Shown here one piece after another: positions 1-13,600 of a stretch of 64,000 nucleotides of DNA. Position numbers and translations under genes: made by a program. Under the pieces are notes generated by a model. That model saw nothing but the letters and a program-made list of their open reading frames with translations, was not told the DNA's origin and did not search any database. Source of the stretch: Membranipora membranacea (Eukaryota > Bryozoa > Gymnolaemata > Cheilostomatida > Membraniporidae); contig OU612075.1 in NCBI GenBank assembly GCA_914767715.1, positions 15,500,001 through 15,564,000 of the forward strand. Reading direction: 5' to 3'. Numbering within the stretch: position 1 is the stretch's first letter; the number at the start of each line of letters is the position of its first letter.

Positions 1-1961
1 GACGATAAGGTGAGATAATGAAGTATCAGGAACCCAACTTTTAGCAAACTAAATAAGGTTATGTAGAAGAGCAACCTGGGTGCCCTGGTTATACTTTGAA
101 CGGTCCAACTCCCTTAGAATCCATAAAACTTCAATGTGCCTGTCTCAAATCCAGCATTTTCATGCAAATAGAGACCTTCATGTTGAAACCATGCCAGAAA
201 GCAAAGTCAATATAGTGAATACAATTAAATACATCCTTTGTAGTGTCAGTCCAGTGAGAAAATAGCAACGCTTTGCCTGCCAAATCCAGAAATTTAACTC
301 AATAAATTGGTTTGTGACATACTTTGGAGTTGTCATCTCATTGACACTTCACTTCAGAGAGAGCACAACTCTTTATTATATGTTGTCATTTTATTATCAT
401 CATTAGGTGATCAAAGGAAGTGATCACTAAAGTTTGAAAACTGAAACTATTGGTCACCAACAAATGATCAAACATATATTAATGCCATCCCAGTTACCCT
501 CACCCAACAGTATTATTTATTCACTGATGCAACGTGTTGATCATCATATGCTCTAACTTTTCTACAGTCACATCCGACCAATTCAGTATAAGGTTATTTT
601 ATTTACAGTTGAAGGGTGGATCAGAGTTTAATGAGAACAGTCAGCAGGTGTCTGTCGTTGGCGGATCTGACAGGTAGGAATAATATATGTATCTCATGAT
701 ATGAAATATATGTGGCCTGTTTGGGTTCATGTTATTAATTAAATGGTGAAACATAACTCTCTCTAGTAAAATAGAGTTCTTCATCTACGATTTCAACTCA
801 ACTGTGCTCATATGCACTTTGAATTATATTTATGAAGTCTCAGTCACATTATGTCTAGTAAGTCAATAGTAAAGCTAGCAGTCTAACTTAGATTTTGGAG
901 CAGGAATTTCTGTCATTCTATCTATTAGAACCATCATTGGATTATGTTTGCCTTGTTACTTCATTCAAGATTTTAATTCGCAATTAGAATTCAAGTAACA
1001 ATATGTATGCTTATTTTGAATCACTGCAATGATTCCATTGACTTCATTAGTCATTGAGTATGGTACTTTTTTATAACTTTAGAGTTTACAAGCAAACACC
1101 AACATCACATGAGATCTCAGATACTACCGGCTCACTGAAGGTGGAGATAACCAAGATAAACCTTCGTGATACAGGTAAGTACCTACCCACTCACCACAAA
1201 ACTCAATACAGCGCTAAGATCCACCACCTCCGACAAATTGCATAATAACTCAAGCTCACACAATTCCCATAATCACAACCATACTGATGTTTGTTCTGTT
1301 AGAAACATTATCATCCCACTGACATCAATGTGTCCCACCTATCAAATCGGTCAGCGGTCTCTGCGACCTATGGGTGTCAATCATCTGTCCTCTAGAGAGT
1401 GCAGTGTCGTACTAATACCCAGCCCCACTTTAGACAGGACATGGTGCATAATTTCAGTTTCACATATCAGGATTAAGGTTTGACTCATGCCTCTTTGCGA
1501 TTAAAAAAACATAACAGCTTTAAAAGTTACTTTTGTGTGCGCTTATTTTGCCAGATCTAAACAAAAGTTATTTTATTAATCCATGTGCTTCATCCAAGCT
1601 TATGTCCTCCCCGTGTTCACTGGCAGCCATTTGTCCTCATATAGCGAGAAATTACAGGATTATGGGATTGCTCCCCCCCCCCCTCATCTGTCCCATAGTT
1701 ATGAATTCATAATAACAAAACTCTCAAATCAATGGTATGTGTACCAGTATCCCTTACTATTGTGACTGTATTATTTACCTGTATATTGTAGTGGTTTGGA
1801 ACCCATGGATAGAGAATGCTCAGAAGATGTCAGATTTTGATGATGAGGGATATAAGTGTATGATTTGTGTAGAGCCTGGTGCTGTCAGTGAGAGGATTTC
1901 TCTGAAACCAGCCGAGAGCAGACAATTCTCTCAAACTATCAAAGTTTTAAGTAAACTGTAA
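1..1961 (+). CDS. Glucose-6-phosphate 1-epimerase (3' end, partial)
   Basis: Last four exons of a gene entering from the left: 1-9, 609-673, 1083-1174 and 1792-1961 (stop TAA 1959-1961). Phases agree at every junction (0, 2, 1), with donors gtgaga, gtagga and gtaagt. The joined peptide contains DRVYKQTP, followed by VVWNPW, MSDFDDEGYK and CVEPGAV. This order (VYK, then NLRDTVVWNPW, then the CVEPG strand) is that of the C-terminal half of D-hexose-6-phosphate epimerases of the yeast YMR099C type in the galactose-mutarotase fold. These enzymes interconvert the alpha and beta anomers of glucose 6-phosphate in the cytosol. The acidic residue of the CVEPG segment, which lies in the active-site region of the family, is present. 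The N-terminal half, including the catalytic His, lies outside the window. The short exon 1-9 is called only because its phase and residues fit. Confidence 0.85.
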
Positions 1962-4691
1962 GAATAGCACCACATAACACACACTGCTCTAAGCTTAAGA
2001 GGTATTACCTCATAAAAGAGTAGGAGCTTACAGGTAGGGTTGTCTTCTCTTGTTTTATTCCACATGTGTATTTGTTTTACATGCATGATCCGCAATGATA
2101 TTCAGTTTTCATTTACTGAGACATTCCTATGGTTCGGAGTGGGGAATAATGCACCAATCAGGCCCATTGTGATCAACATACCACTTTGAGCTGAACATAT
2201 AAAGCAGGAATATTTTTCTATTAGAAAATATGTCAGAGATTTGATAATCCCTTCCTACATGGAATGATCATAGTGTTTGGTCATTGCTGTTTTCATACTG
2301 GCTTCAGAGTGGTTTATATTGCAATATTTGACCAAATGTTAGCTGACTTTTTGCTTGAAACATGATGAGCTTTGAGGCTTTTACCATGTTGGTTGTATCT
2401 GCTGTTGTCTCGCAGGCCACTATACACTTACTCTTTGTTCAACAGTCACTTTTTCAGATTTGCTGTTCTAGCTATACTATTGCTGCTTCTATCAGATGTT
2501 ACTTTTTATTACGTCTTATCTAATAATACCATTTCCACTTTTGATGATTGTCCTTGTTATTACCCCTCTGATTTCTTTTCAATCCTGGATGTGGTTCCAG
2601 TACAAGATTGTTCTGAACAACCTCCCTTTTGGCCATTTCTTTGTCAGATTGGGAAGCTTAATCGCAGCTAGATTATGTTCCATTTGAAGACAGAGAGGTT
2701 CACCACCTTTCTTTACAAATGATTTGGAATATTCTTATCAAAATAGATAAGTGATGCATCCTGAAAAAAAGTCATATTAAAAAAAAAATTTTGTTGAGAT
2801 CCTGTCTGGCAAAGTCCACCCTACACACTGTGTAGACCAGCTATTGGCAACATGCGGCCTCTTTGTTGGCCTAACGTGCAATTTTTTTGTTACCTTGTTG
2901 TGGCCTTGCTGTGTCATTGTCTGTCAAAAAGCATTTCAAGTATACAAAGCTCTCTGTAAGTTCAAAATAGTGGCCATCACACCTCACACTTGTAGCTAAG
3001 CTATTCTTCACATCTGTATTAAAGTATTGCTCCAATAAAGAATCTGATATAACAACAATCTCCCCCACAAATTAAGCCATATCGGTTGTAACCGGCCATG
3101 GTTTGGTTGTGGTAATCTGCAAAAACTAAAGCTCACAGACAGAATAGAATGTCCCTTATATATGGTCAAGACGCAGACCCAGAATTTAATTTTGAAATGC
3201 CATTATTACAAACAGGGATGGCAGCAATATGTTCCAACGGGGGCAGCCAAGCAAACATTCATCATTGTTTTAGAATGGAGCCGATTCATTCATATTTTTA
3301 TTTGTCTGGAATGCTCAAGTTTTTTGAGTCCCAGAGACCTGAACCCAGGTTGATTATGTTTACATCGGCCATCTGTTTTCAAGGACAAGGCAAATTGATT
3401 TTGCATCCCGATGGCTGGCAATGTCTGGCAGCTCATAATAGGTGTGAGGGATGAAATACACAAAAAACAAGATCAAAACAAAATGATGATCACCTCGGAA
3501 GTATACTTGTGATAGCTGACTCTGCTATCGAGTCAAATTTCTTGGCTCTGTTCTCTGCTGCTATCTCTTTCTAAATTAAGATGTTTCTTGCAACATACCC
3601 CAGTTTATATTGATGCATGCAGGCCTGTATTCATGGATGTCCCTACCACTTTTTCGAGTGCTCAATGTTGAATATTTGTAGTCCTGTGTAAGAAAAAAAC
3701 TATTCTCTAATAATAATTCCATCCTTCGCTGATTCCGGAAATTGAAACAATAATGTATAATTATAATTGTCAGTCCTTTTGCAACACAGTATTGTATTGC
3801 AAGTTTTCATGTTAGTAACCGGTATTTGGGCTGAAAGTTTCTAGATTGCCTCTCATTTAAAGAAATTTCATCTCCATCCATCAAACTTTCCATTTGAAGA
3901 GAAGTCACCAATCAATAAACTATTGTTAGCTATTCATGGTGGTCCATCCTCCATCCACAAACCTGCCTCCAAACTCCTGGCAGAATCAATTCTCCAGCTA
4001 TATCCAAGTTAAAGGAGCATCTCTAAAATCATATTATAGGATGCTTAGAAATAGACACCACTATCTGTATAAAGATCACTTGGTATAATATGTACACTGA
4101 GTATCAAGTAACAAATTTGCGATTAGTCTGTTAGTGGCACACTAGTACAACAGGATAAGTATCACAAATCGCCGTAACATACTGGGGAAATAGGTAATAC
4201 CGATGCTCATCATCATATCTGTCACAAATGGAGGTTGCCTGTCTTGACAAGTTTTGGGGTTCCTCCCTTCCCCGGCCAAGCTTGTCAAGGCAGGCTGGGT
4301 TTGAGGTTATTTAGGATGGTAATATATCCCCTAACCCCTCCTTTATACTAGAAAACTTTGCTCTGTGGTCCTACCCCCCCCCCCCCCTTCCCATCCCCCA
4401 CCCAACTAACAAATCTTGTCAACACAGGCTAGATTTGAGGTTATTTATGTATGCTAATATATCACTTCACTTCCTCTTTTGTACTAGAAAACTTTGTTCT
4501 GTGGTCAAGCGACCCCCTCCCACACCCCACCAAACAAAGCGTGTCAAGACAGGCAAGATTTGAGGTTATTTAGACATGGTATTATATCCCCATTAGTTTT
4601 AATAGGGTATTTTTGATCGATCGAATTCATACATCATTCAGGTTTTTCCATTTTTCACAGTTTCTCCATCTTATTATATTTCTCTCTGTAG
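1962..4691. other. Intergenic region or 5' introns, no gene seen
   Basis: This lies between the epimerase stop and the first recognisable exon of the next gene. I see no exon with good splice sites and coding character. The open frame at 3149-3454 has no recognisable motif and no supporting splice structure. The stretch holds a short tandem repeat (4285-4590) with a C-rich tract near 4374-4400. An undetected 5' exon of the next gene could be here, because its first known exon begins after a splice-acceptor-like sequence. Confidence 0.5.
4285..4590. repeat. Tandem repeat, about 130 bp unit, ~2.5 copies
   Basis: Units begin with a segment reading 'ggct-ggatttgaggttattta', then 'ctagaaaacttt-ctctgtggtc', then a C-rich stretch and 'cttgtcaa-acaggc'. 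They recur at about 4290, 4430 and 4555. The copies are diverged and the poly-C tract length differs between them. No coding meaning is seen. Confidence 0.65.
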
Positions 4692-7600
4692 TCAAAGGTT
4701 ATGCTCTCACTGTCAGGATTGCTTGTCCAAATATATGACAGCTACATTATTGAACTCCAAGGTGAGTGGGACATCGCTGCATATTTCACCACTTGTCCTC
4801 GTTCATACTACGTATACAGAAAATTATACGAAAGGGTGGGTCACTGTCAAAGTGAGAGGTGTTGTTTTTTTTATCTAAGGCTTCGTTGATGAAGGAGATT
4901 TTTATATCTTGGTTGATCATGATTAATGGACAAACAAAGCCAACATACATAAGGCGGTTGCTTTGATAATTTGCGTGGACAGAATAATTGTGGCTTCAGG
5001 AATACTGAATCAGAGCCAGTGACAAGCCGCTTACCACTATTAACATAATCTGGAACTGATGGGCTTCTGTTTGAAAGTGGATGCCAATCACCTTGACTGT
5101 TGATTGACAAGAGCATTTTATCATAATGTAGAAAGAGCAGTACAATATTCCAGGTTGTTTGGAGGTGTACTCTCAAACTTGGGATATGTCATTTCTTTAT
5201 GATTTGTTTTGGTTATAACCAATTTTATACCACACAAAATTGCAGTTTCCTTTTTCAGTTGAGCTGGTGACTATCTTAACCCTTCTTCAATAATCATTAC
5301 CACTCTAATATTTCTCTTTTTAGAGTTCACTTTTGTGAGGCTACTACTTGCAGCACAGGAAGAGTGATAGAATCTTTTGTGGGAAGTGCTTCCAATACAG
5401 ATGACTGACTTCCAGTATGGCAGAATACAACAATAATCACAGCGGTGAGAGAGATAAAATCTACACAAGCCTTAAAATTTGTATATACATTATAATGACC
5501 TATAGCATGTCAATGACACCAGTGGAAGCATAGTGGAGGCATAGCATTTCCAGGTATATTGATCGGGAACATTTGATTATATAATGCCACAAACGGCAAT
5601 TACAGCCTTCTGAGGGCTTATACTAGATACGAGTATGTGTTAAATTGAAATATGTCAACCATTCATCTATCACAATATTAATTTTCTACTGATATAGATG
5701 GTGACCACTCCCCACAGGTTGTGAACAGGCTGAGGAGATCTTATTCTCAAGGTGAGATTGGGAGGGAGTAGGATGTAGTAGACTTAAATCGATCTGATCC
5801 ATTTTGCCAGCATTGGAGTTGCCCCCCTCTACTTACACACCAGTAGAGGGGGCAACTCAAATACTGGCAAAATTGATCAAACTTAATATATATACATATA
5901 TTATATATACAATATCCATACCTTCACGTGTTGTGTTACATATATATATATATGCAGGCAATAAAAATTAGTGGTTGGATCTTGTGCTGTCACTGAATGA
6001 GTAGGGTCGGCCGGGACGTCAGGCTGGGGGCTCAGACTTATATCAAAAGCTCTCGAAGCATCCAGTTTTGTCACATAATTGTGATAGAGGATGTAAAATA
6101 AACCTAATACCTAATACCTAATACCCAATCATAGTTGATTCAAGTGGAGGTGATTTCAGAAAAGTACCTGTTATTGTCTCACGATGCAATTTTGTTTACT
6201 TTAGATTTACATAAACTCAAAAATAACCTCTGTGGTTATAAGAAAATTAAGTTAACTCATGTTCTCAGTCCATACATAATATCTATTTGCTGGTTCACTG
6301 TCAGATATGTTTCTCTAATTCTCCTGAGAGAATCTCATTCTCCCTTGATCAATTGATATGATATGTATTTATATTATATATGAATATATGTATTATACTA
6401 TCAGTGTGTCTAACCCGCTAAAACAGGGTAAAGTATTCTGTCCGAACATATTGCAGTTTGATTGTAGTTGTTAGCCATAATATTGAGCGGAATGGCGACT
6501 CTAGGCATTCAACCCCACAACAGCGTAGACGAGCTCTAACCTCGGGGGAATTAGCTTTGGCACACGCCTTTGACTTTCCTCCACTTAGAGCCGCCAATAT
6601 GCGACGAGGTAACTATTAATTTGAAGCATTATCCACGCTACTAACCGTGCAAGACACCTAGTCCATGCCTAAAGCTCCCTTCATGCTCACTTGAGGACAT
6701 TGTAGAACATATATAGTGACGTATCCCATTTTGATTGAAGTGATACCGGCTTCTGATCGGTGATAAAGTTTTACCTATGACACTAGACTATGAGGCTGAT
6801 TTCATATCTAGGGTAAGAAAGATGAGGGCTTACACTCAGTGGCTCCGCGACTGTTTTCTGAGCCTCAGCAAAAGTGTATTAAAGTGATTGTGGAGGAATC
6901 AGGTTTTTGGTATCATTCTAGAGTTCTCAGTCTAGTTTAGAAAACAGCCACAAGCCCCAGTTTGAGCTGATTTTCAATCAAAGTTGAGATTGGAAGGTAC
7001 TAAATAGGTACATTTTTGTGTATACTATCATTAAAAAAGTACCTTTTCACTTTCAGTACTCTTAACTTTAAGTGAATATCAGCTCACACTGGGCCATATG
7101 TTGTTAATGAACCTTATAGCAGTGTTCTAAATTAGAACTCCGGAATGATACCAAAACCTGATTCCTTCACAATCATTTTAACTGTAATTATAAGATATTA
7201 ACAAATGAAAAAAAATACATGGTGGGCTTCGCAAGCAGATCACTATTTTTCACCTCTAATTTAGATTACTTTTATACATAAACAGGTTCTCAGCCCAGTA
7301 TATCGAACAGCACAAGATCAGGGTACAGTAGTGCTGGAAGTCTACAGGAAATTGCAGATGTTTTTGAATGCTCCCACAGCAGCGCTAGCAGTAATGGTAA
7401 GTGACAGAGACGGTATTAAGAAATATCAGTTAATGGTTGATTCCGAGCAACAAAATTGAATTTATACATTTTATACATAGGCCTATACTTGACAACAAAA
7501 TGCTATTAGGGCTTTGGCATTACATTGATATATTGGTAGATTTGAAAAATTTATATATTACTTCCTGAAAACTGGAAACTCTCAAGTGCCTCAAGTATTT

Positions 7601-10600
7601 GCAGGAGGTATGACAGGTTCTACGTTATGTCTTGTGTAAATTTTGTACAAACAGTCAAAACTAATGATGAAAACAGATATCTCATTGCATTGGTATACTG
7701 GTCTCATTCGATGTCATCTAGAATATTGTGCGTCTTTAATGCACTCCGCAAATGACCAAATAAAAAAAGAATTTCAGAAAATTGAGAATCGCTGCCTCAA
7801 AGTATTTGATTTTAACCGAACAAAAGATGAGACAAGGCAACTATATAGTATCCCTAAAATTTTAACTTGTTTTGAATACCTTTATCTTTTAACATTTTAC
7901 AAACTTATCAATTCTCAGGTGCCAATCATTGATAGCGAAGTTTTACCTAAAAAATTAACTAGCGAAACTCGTCTCTCTAAAAGCGAAGGATTACAATTAT
8001 CGAAAAACAAATTTAGATTTGCCATCGCCAATTTCGGTGCCAAACAATTTAACTCATTACCTCACCACATTAAGCTAAGTTATTACATTTAAATCTGCCA
8101 TGAAGAGCCACCTTCTTCATTGTTAGTTCTCTAAATTTCTTTCCAACATTTATTTTTATTGGTTTTTATTTGACATGTATGTTTTCTTTGATCTTTCACT
8201 TGCTAACTGATTAAAAGTATTTTGTGTATTAATATTGAGCTTTTTCTTAGTCTTCCTAGGAAATTTTACTGTTAATAATTCTTATGCTTGCGTTTTAATT
8301 AATTTTTGCCTAATATTTTTAAATCCGTGAATTCTTGCAAGTATGTTTATTTGTTTCTGGATAAAAAAAAAGGTCCCTGACTTAATCTTCACCAGAATAA
8401 AAATGGAAAATATATACTGGACTTTGGTAAGGGAGTTTGTCCATATAGGCTGATACAGCCGAAGCAGTGGTAATTTAGTGGTTGAGGAATCGCAGGATTA
8501 TGGGATCAATCGATGACAAGCCTTCCAAAAACCTCTCTAGCTCTCACTTGTGCCAATCTTTGTGATTGACAACTATTCTCTGTTATAGGTAGACGAGGAC
8601 TATTCCCTTCAGCATTTCCGTCATCTCCAGCACAAGGTGATTTGTTTCGTCATCAATATATAATCACTAGTTAGATTAACGTTAATCTTCGAGTTAGATT
8701 ACTATCAAGGGATCAATTTTTTATGATCATTATTGTCTGTCATATTATGGGGATTAACAATGTACAGGAGGAAAGTTTTTGGATTTTACATATCCCTGCT
8801 TCTGAATTACCGTGTTTCCACTTAAATTTTGATCTTGAGCTGAGTTGTCACCTCTTGGCTCACCCTCGAAATATACATCCATTTCCATGGGGTGAGGTTG
8901 ATCTGAAACTTAAAAATTATCTGCTGCCGCCTGGACTTCATCTGGGCCTTCCGATGAGCAGCCATTGATGATGACTACTTGGCCACGCTAGCTCGCTGTA
9001 CTTTGTTCAGCTCAGCGCGAACTGAACTTTTGAATTTAGCACAAACTAGAAAGTATTACCATGGATCTAACCGCCCTGAAATTTGCTCCGTTCGATGTCA
9101 AGGAATCACAGGGGATATTGCTTATGGTAAATTTGTTGAATATTTAATCCGTTAATTGATAACTTTTACAGCGAAATTCTCAATCGTAATTTATACAAGA
9201 AATGTTAGGTATAAATCTTATATTGAAACCTGTGAACTCGTAAGATGTTGTTACTATAAACAGAGCTGTCGGTGAAATGATGTCAGCACATTTTCAAATC
9301 TTAAAAACTCTCACTAACAGGATCCTCACTAACTCAATAAAAAGACAGGTAGCCACTGTACAAGATTCTAAGGCTGTCTGTGTTCGGTTAACGAATAACT
9401 GTCCTACCAAGGGATTATAACACTTTTAGTATTTATGTGCAGTTCAATTTGTGAATATTAGGGAAAGACTTTGCCCAGATCTATTTTATATTTGCCATGG
9501 ATTAATAGGATAAATTGTTGTTTTCAAATTTGCACTGCGGTTCATCTTTCATTCAGATAACCATAGGCTTTCCAGTGCTTCGTGTTACATGTAACCTACA
9601 TTTGTATGCTACTTACATAAGGACATATCATACCATACATATGTGGACACAATATTTTTTGAGGTCAATCTGAGACTCGAAAAACCTGGTTATATCGAAC
9701 CATGCTACTTAAAGCATAACTATGAAGGTATTCTACTGTATAGATCTTATTCACCATATTCTATCATATCATGTGAGCAAGTTTCAGCATTACAATCCTA
9801 ATATGGAGGAAGTTATGGTCTCTCAAACTTTCAAGGTGATGGCTGTCAATCCCTTAGCATTGGGAATCAGTGGACAAACCTAGTACTACGTAACAGCATG
9901 TCATACCTAATGGATTTGTCATACTACTAAAAATATCGCAGATAAATTGATGATCAAAATTTATGGTGCAGGTGGGTGTCAAACCAAGGCCTATTGGATC
10001 AGCATAAAAGGGTGCTACCACTGCACTACAAGATTATGATGACTCTATGGGTAATTTGAAAGGGATGAATATTAAAAAATACAAATGGCAGGCTCATCTT
10101 ATTGGCTGTTTAAATTCCTTCTGAATATGATTGTATGTTCAATTCGAAATAATATGCTAGCGACATGAAACCACGGTGCAGTGATAGCATCCTTGACTGC
10201 TGATCCATTAGGCCTGTGTTCGACCCACTAGCTATGCACTTAAACTGTTCCAGGATAGCTGGTAGTAGCATTTCATTGTCGACCACTTTCCTAACTTCCG
10301 TTTTTTTTATGATAAATGGATGTCTATGTATATGAACCCATATTCAGTGCCTCCTAACACATTAACAAAAAGATTTTTTTAAATAGAAGAAATGGCTGAA
10401 TCAGAGTCCTGCATTGGACCACATATGTGGCATTCTGCCTGCAAGATAGCCTTTTGACATAGTCTATCTCTGCAGCACAGCGACGGTGGTGCTGCCTTAC
10501 ATCAAGAAAGGCAACTCCCAGAGTTCAAGGTTATGAGATATCAAAGCCAGTGTTCCATTTAAGCCATAATATTTCTAAATTATGGGTTTTCATTGTTTTC

Positions 10601-13600
10601 CCAACTTGGGTACTCAGTTCACGTAAGTTAATTCAGGCCCTATGCTGCAGAGAAAAACGTATGTCTCAACAGTTCGCACATGCGCAGAGTGCATATGTGT
10701 TGGAAAACCGAGGGTGTGCATATTATACTTATTACACTTCTTTTGTCTGTTATGTGCCATGTGGCCCACCAAGCCTACACTGGCTTTGCTACTCATATGT
10801 GTTTGAAGAAAGAGCTGTGATTCAGCCATTTCTTCTATTTTTAAAAATAAAGTTTTATAAATGTGTTATGAGCAACGAGCAACAGCTGTAAGAGGCACTG
10901 GATGTGGGTTTATATACATTTATGCATTAATCATGAAAACAAATCTGAAGTTGGGAAAGTGGTTGATAATTAAATACTGCTATCGGCTATCGGCTATCCC
11001 CGGCACAGTAATAGCGGTCCCAACATAAACTTTGATCATCAATTTATCTGCTAAATTATTAGTATAACAAATTCATTATAGGTAGGATGTGTTGTGACGT
11101 AGTACTAGGCTTACCCGCTGGTTCACACTGTCAATTGACAGCCATCACCTTGAAGCAGCCAAGATCCTTGCCTGCCGCTCTTCTGAATTATTTTGAGTAA
11201 TATTTTTAGAATTCAATTTTAATAATAAATAAATTTTGATGATAATTAGGTCGAACCTCAACTGAAGACAGTCACGCTTGCTTGTTTACAATCCCAAGCG
11301 TCTGGCCAACCGAGGTGATGTAGTGTAGTGAAACATTAGAAATTGTGGTTAGGTAGAGTAAACATAGTTATAGAATATGTTTTTAAATTAAAATTTACTC
11401 TCTCTCACAAATAATTTTTGTTATTTGTAGGGAATAATAGCGGACCAGTACCTACTCAGACTAATCTACCTCCACCACCAGAGTACTCGGGTAAGATATG
11501 AGTCATAGAGCAGGAGAAATAATCACATTAAGTCCAGACGACACTGCGTTTCATACCCAAGAATTGTCTGACAATTCTGTACAATTCTAGAATTGTTCGA
11601 AACTGACCTTATATATCATTGCCCAACCAGCAACCATTATTGTGTAATTAACCCTGCCTGCTAAATAAAATACATTCATTATTGCTATTGTATAGTTATA
11701 GTATAAGCCTTTACAGTTCTAGTCAAAATTATATAATTGGATTGACATTGTATTCAATGAGTTTGTATTTAGATGACCAGGCAAGCATGCTGTAATGAAT
11801 AGATATTGCTGTGCAAGCAGGGAGTTACAGAGTTTCAAACTCCTTGGTGCAAGGTAGCATCAAATTCTATATTGCGGGAGGCCCAGGTTCAAATCCCCGC
11901 CGGGGCAAATCTTTTCTTTTCGTTTCATTATGATGGAAATTGAAAGCATTCCATTCACTTCCATTCCATTTGCATTCCATTCCGTCCGCTCACAATTTTT
12001 AGTAAGCACCGAAAACTCTTAGTATTGAGTATGATGACCCGAAAAAATACTTATGTTCAACTCTTCTGTGTTGTACCCTACCCTATGTTATACTTTGTGC
12101 AATCTGTTAATATTGGCAGCAACTGCATAAATAGAATACATCAGCTAAACTATGCTAGCAGAATTATCAGAAAACTTCGCTACTAATATAAATGTACAAC
12201 ATCGCTCCCAAGATGAGCGAGGAATTACTTTGCATCAACTGTCCTACATGCCTAAGTGGAGAGAAGTGATATGTGAATGAGGCCATATTATCCACAGAAC
12301 CACTGGCTACTGAAAATATGCTGACTGATGCTAAAACAAACTCAAACTTGGTGTCACAGCAAGTAGTATGAGTACTGATTATTGACATAGTCTAAACTAC
12401 GCTCATTGTGATTATTGAGAGTGAATGACTTTCAGCTATTTCTATTTGTTAGCCAAAGACGCTCTGAGCATGGAGTTAGCTCTGAATGTTATGGTATGTG
12501 GGGCTGTGGGCTGTGGGAGGCAAAGGTAAATCAACTATCGTACGCCTGGTATATATTCATTACCTGTCTACAAAGGAGCTCTTGATGTTATACTATATCA
12601 TTCTCAGCCATCTCAGTTATATGGCGTACAGGAAGCAATTTTGGCATATTTCTCTCTCACTCTTGGATGGTAGTTCCCTAGTAGGTGTTGGCACCAGTAC
12701 AGATAGTATTAAAATGTTAGACTCGTGGCAATACCATTTAAAGTAATAAATTTTAATCTGTCAGCTTGAGTGCCACAAGCAGGGAGGTTAGCCAATAACA
12801 GGCATAATTACCTTGATATCCTTGTTGTCAAAATTTTTAATTGACCAATTAAGTATAATCAACACTGTTTGTTAATCCTTCACACACATTCCATTGCACT
12901 TGTAACAAGTCATCATGACACACTAGTGGAATCAGAGAGACAGGAGTCATTGTAAGCTGACCTAACTTCTTGTCTTTTGCCGCTGATAATTAATGTGGTG
13001 AGTTTTTAATTCACGAATATTCATATTCTTAAGGTGTAGCTAGACAGGCCCACGAAATCGCGTGGGGAGGCAATTCCACGCGTTGTTGATGCCAAACCAC
13101 GCCGTTGGGCAAGCTAACGATGCATGCGTCTTTTCAAAGAACAGCATGTTCGTGTTGTTAACCACGTTGTGAACCTACGCTTCTGTCATTGGCCAGTTGG
13201 TACGATAGAGCGTATTTAATTGGTCATTACTCCTTACTCATTGGTCATGGCTCATTGGTCACTCACTTGGCATTGTTGTCACAAGGGGTGTGTTTAGCCT
13301 ATGAAGCCACGTCCACCACGCGTGGGAAGACAATTCCACGCATTTCGTGGGCTCATGTAGCAAGACCTTTAGATGTTGATGTCAAGTGAAAGGTAAATAA
13401 TTGGCAAATTAGACACTGTGGGAATCTTGTTCAAATTCAATAAGCTAATCTCATTGAAAATGATCAGGCAGATTAAACTGTACATTGTAGCCATTAATTG
13501 CATGCATCAAAGAGCCTGAAATTCCAATCATTTCAACAAATTCAGATTAGGGGCTTGCAGGGCCATTACAGCAGTTAAATTTTAAAGCGATAAATTATTG

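Larger units (their letters stand above)
9810..11170. mobile_element. Inverted-repeat element, ~150 bp arms, with inner repeats
   Basis: The arm at 9820-9965 ('aaggtgatggctgtcaat', later 'ctagtactacgt' and 'cagataaattgatgatcaaa') is the reverse complement of 11025-11165. Between them lie two tRNA-like segments in opposite orientation (about 9960-10025 and 10172-10245) and a dispersed repeat copy (10432-10700). It is a composite, probably a DNA-element shell with later insertions, in intron 4. Confidence 0.55.

Noticed and set aside
3149-3454. 101-aa open frame upstream of the second gene
   Set aside because: No domain, no splice support and no paralogue. It is within chance length for this region.
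11865-11915. tRNA-like 3' segment with 'ggttcaaatcc'
   Set aside because: The T-stem does not pair and there is no matching A-box or acceptor stem. It is probably SINE-derived.
12486-12746. Small frame with GGKGKST resembling a P-loop
   Set aside because: The spacing lacks the first Gly of G-x4-GK[ST], the sequence lies inside an inverted repeat, and no ATPase motifs follow.
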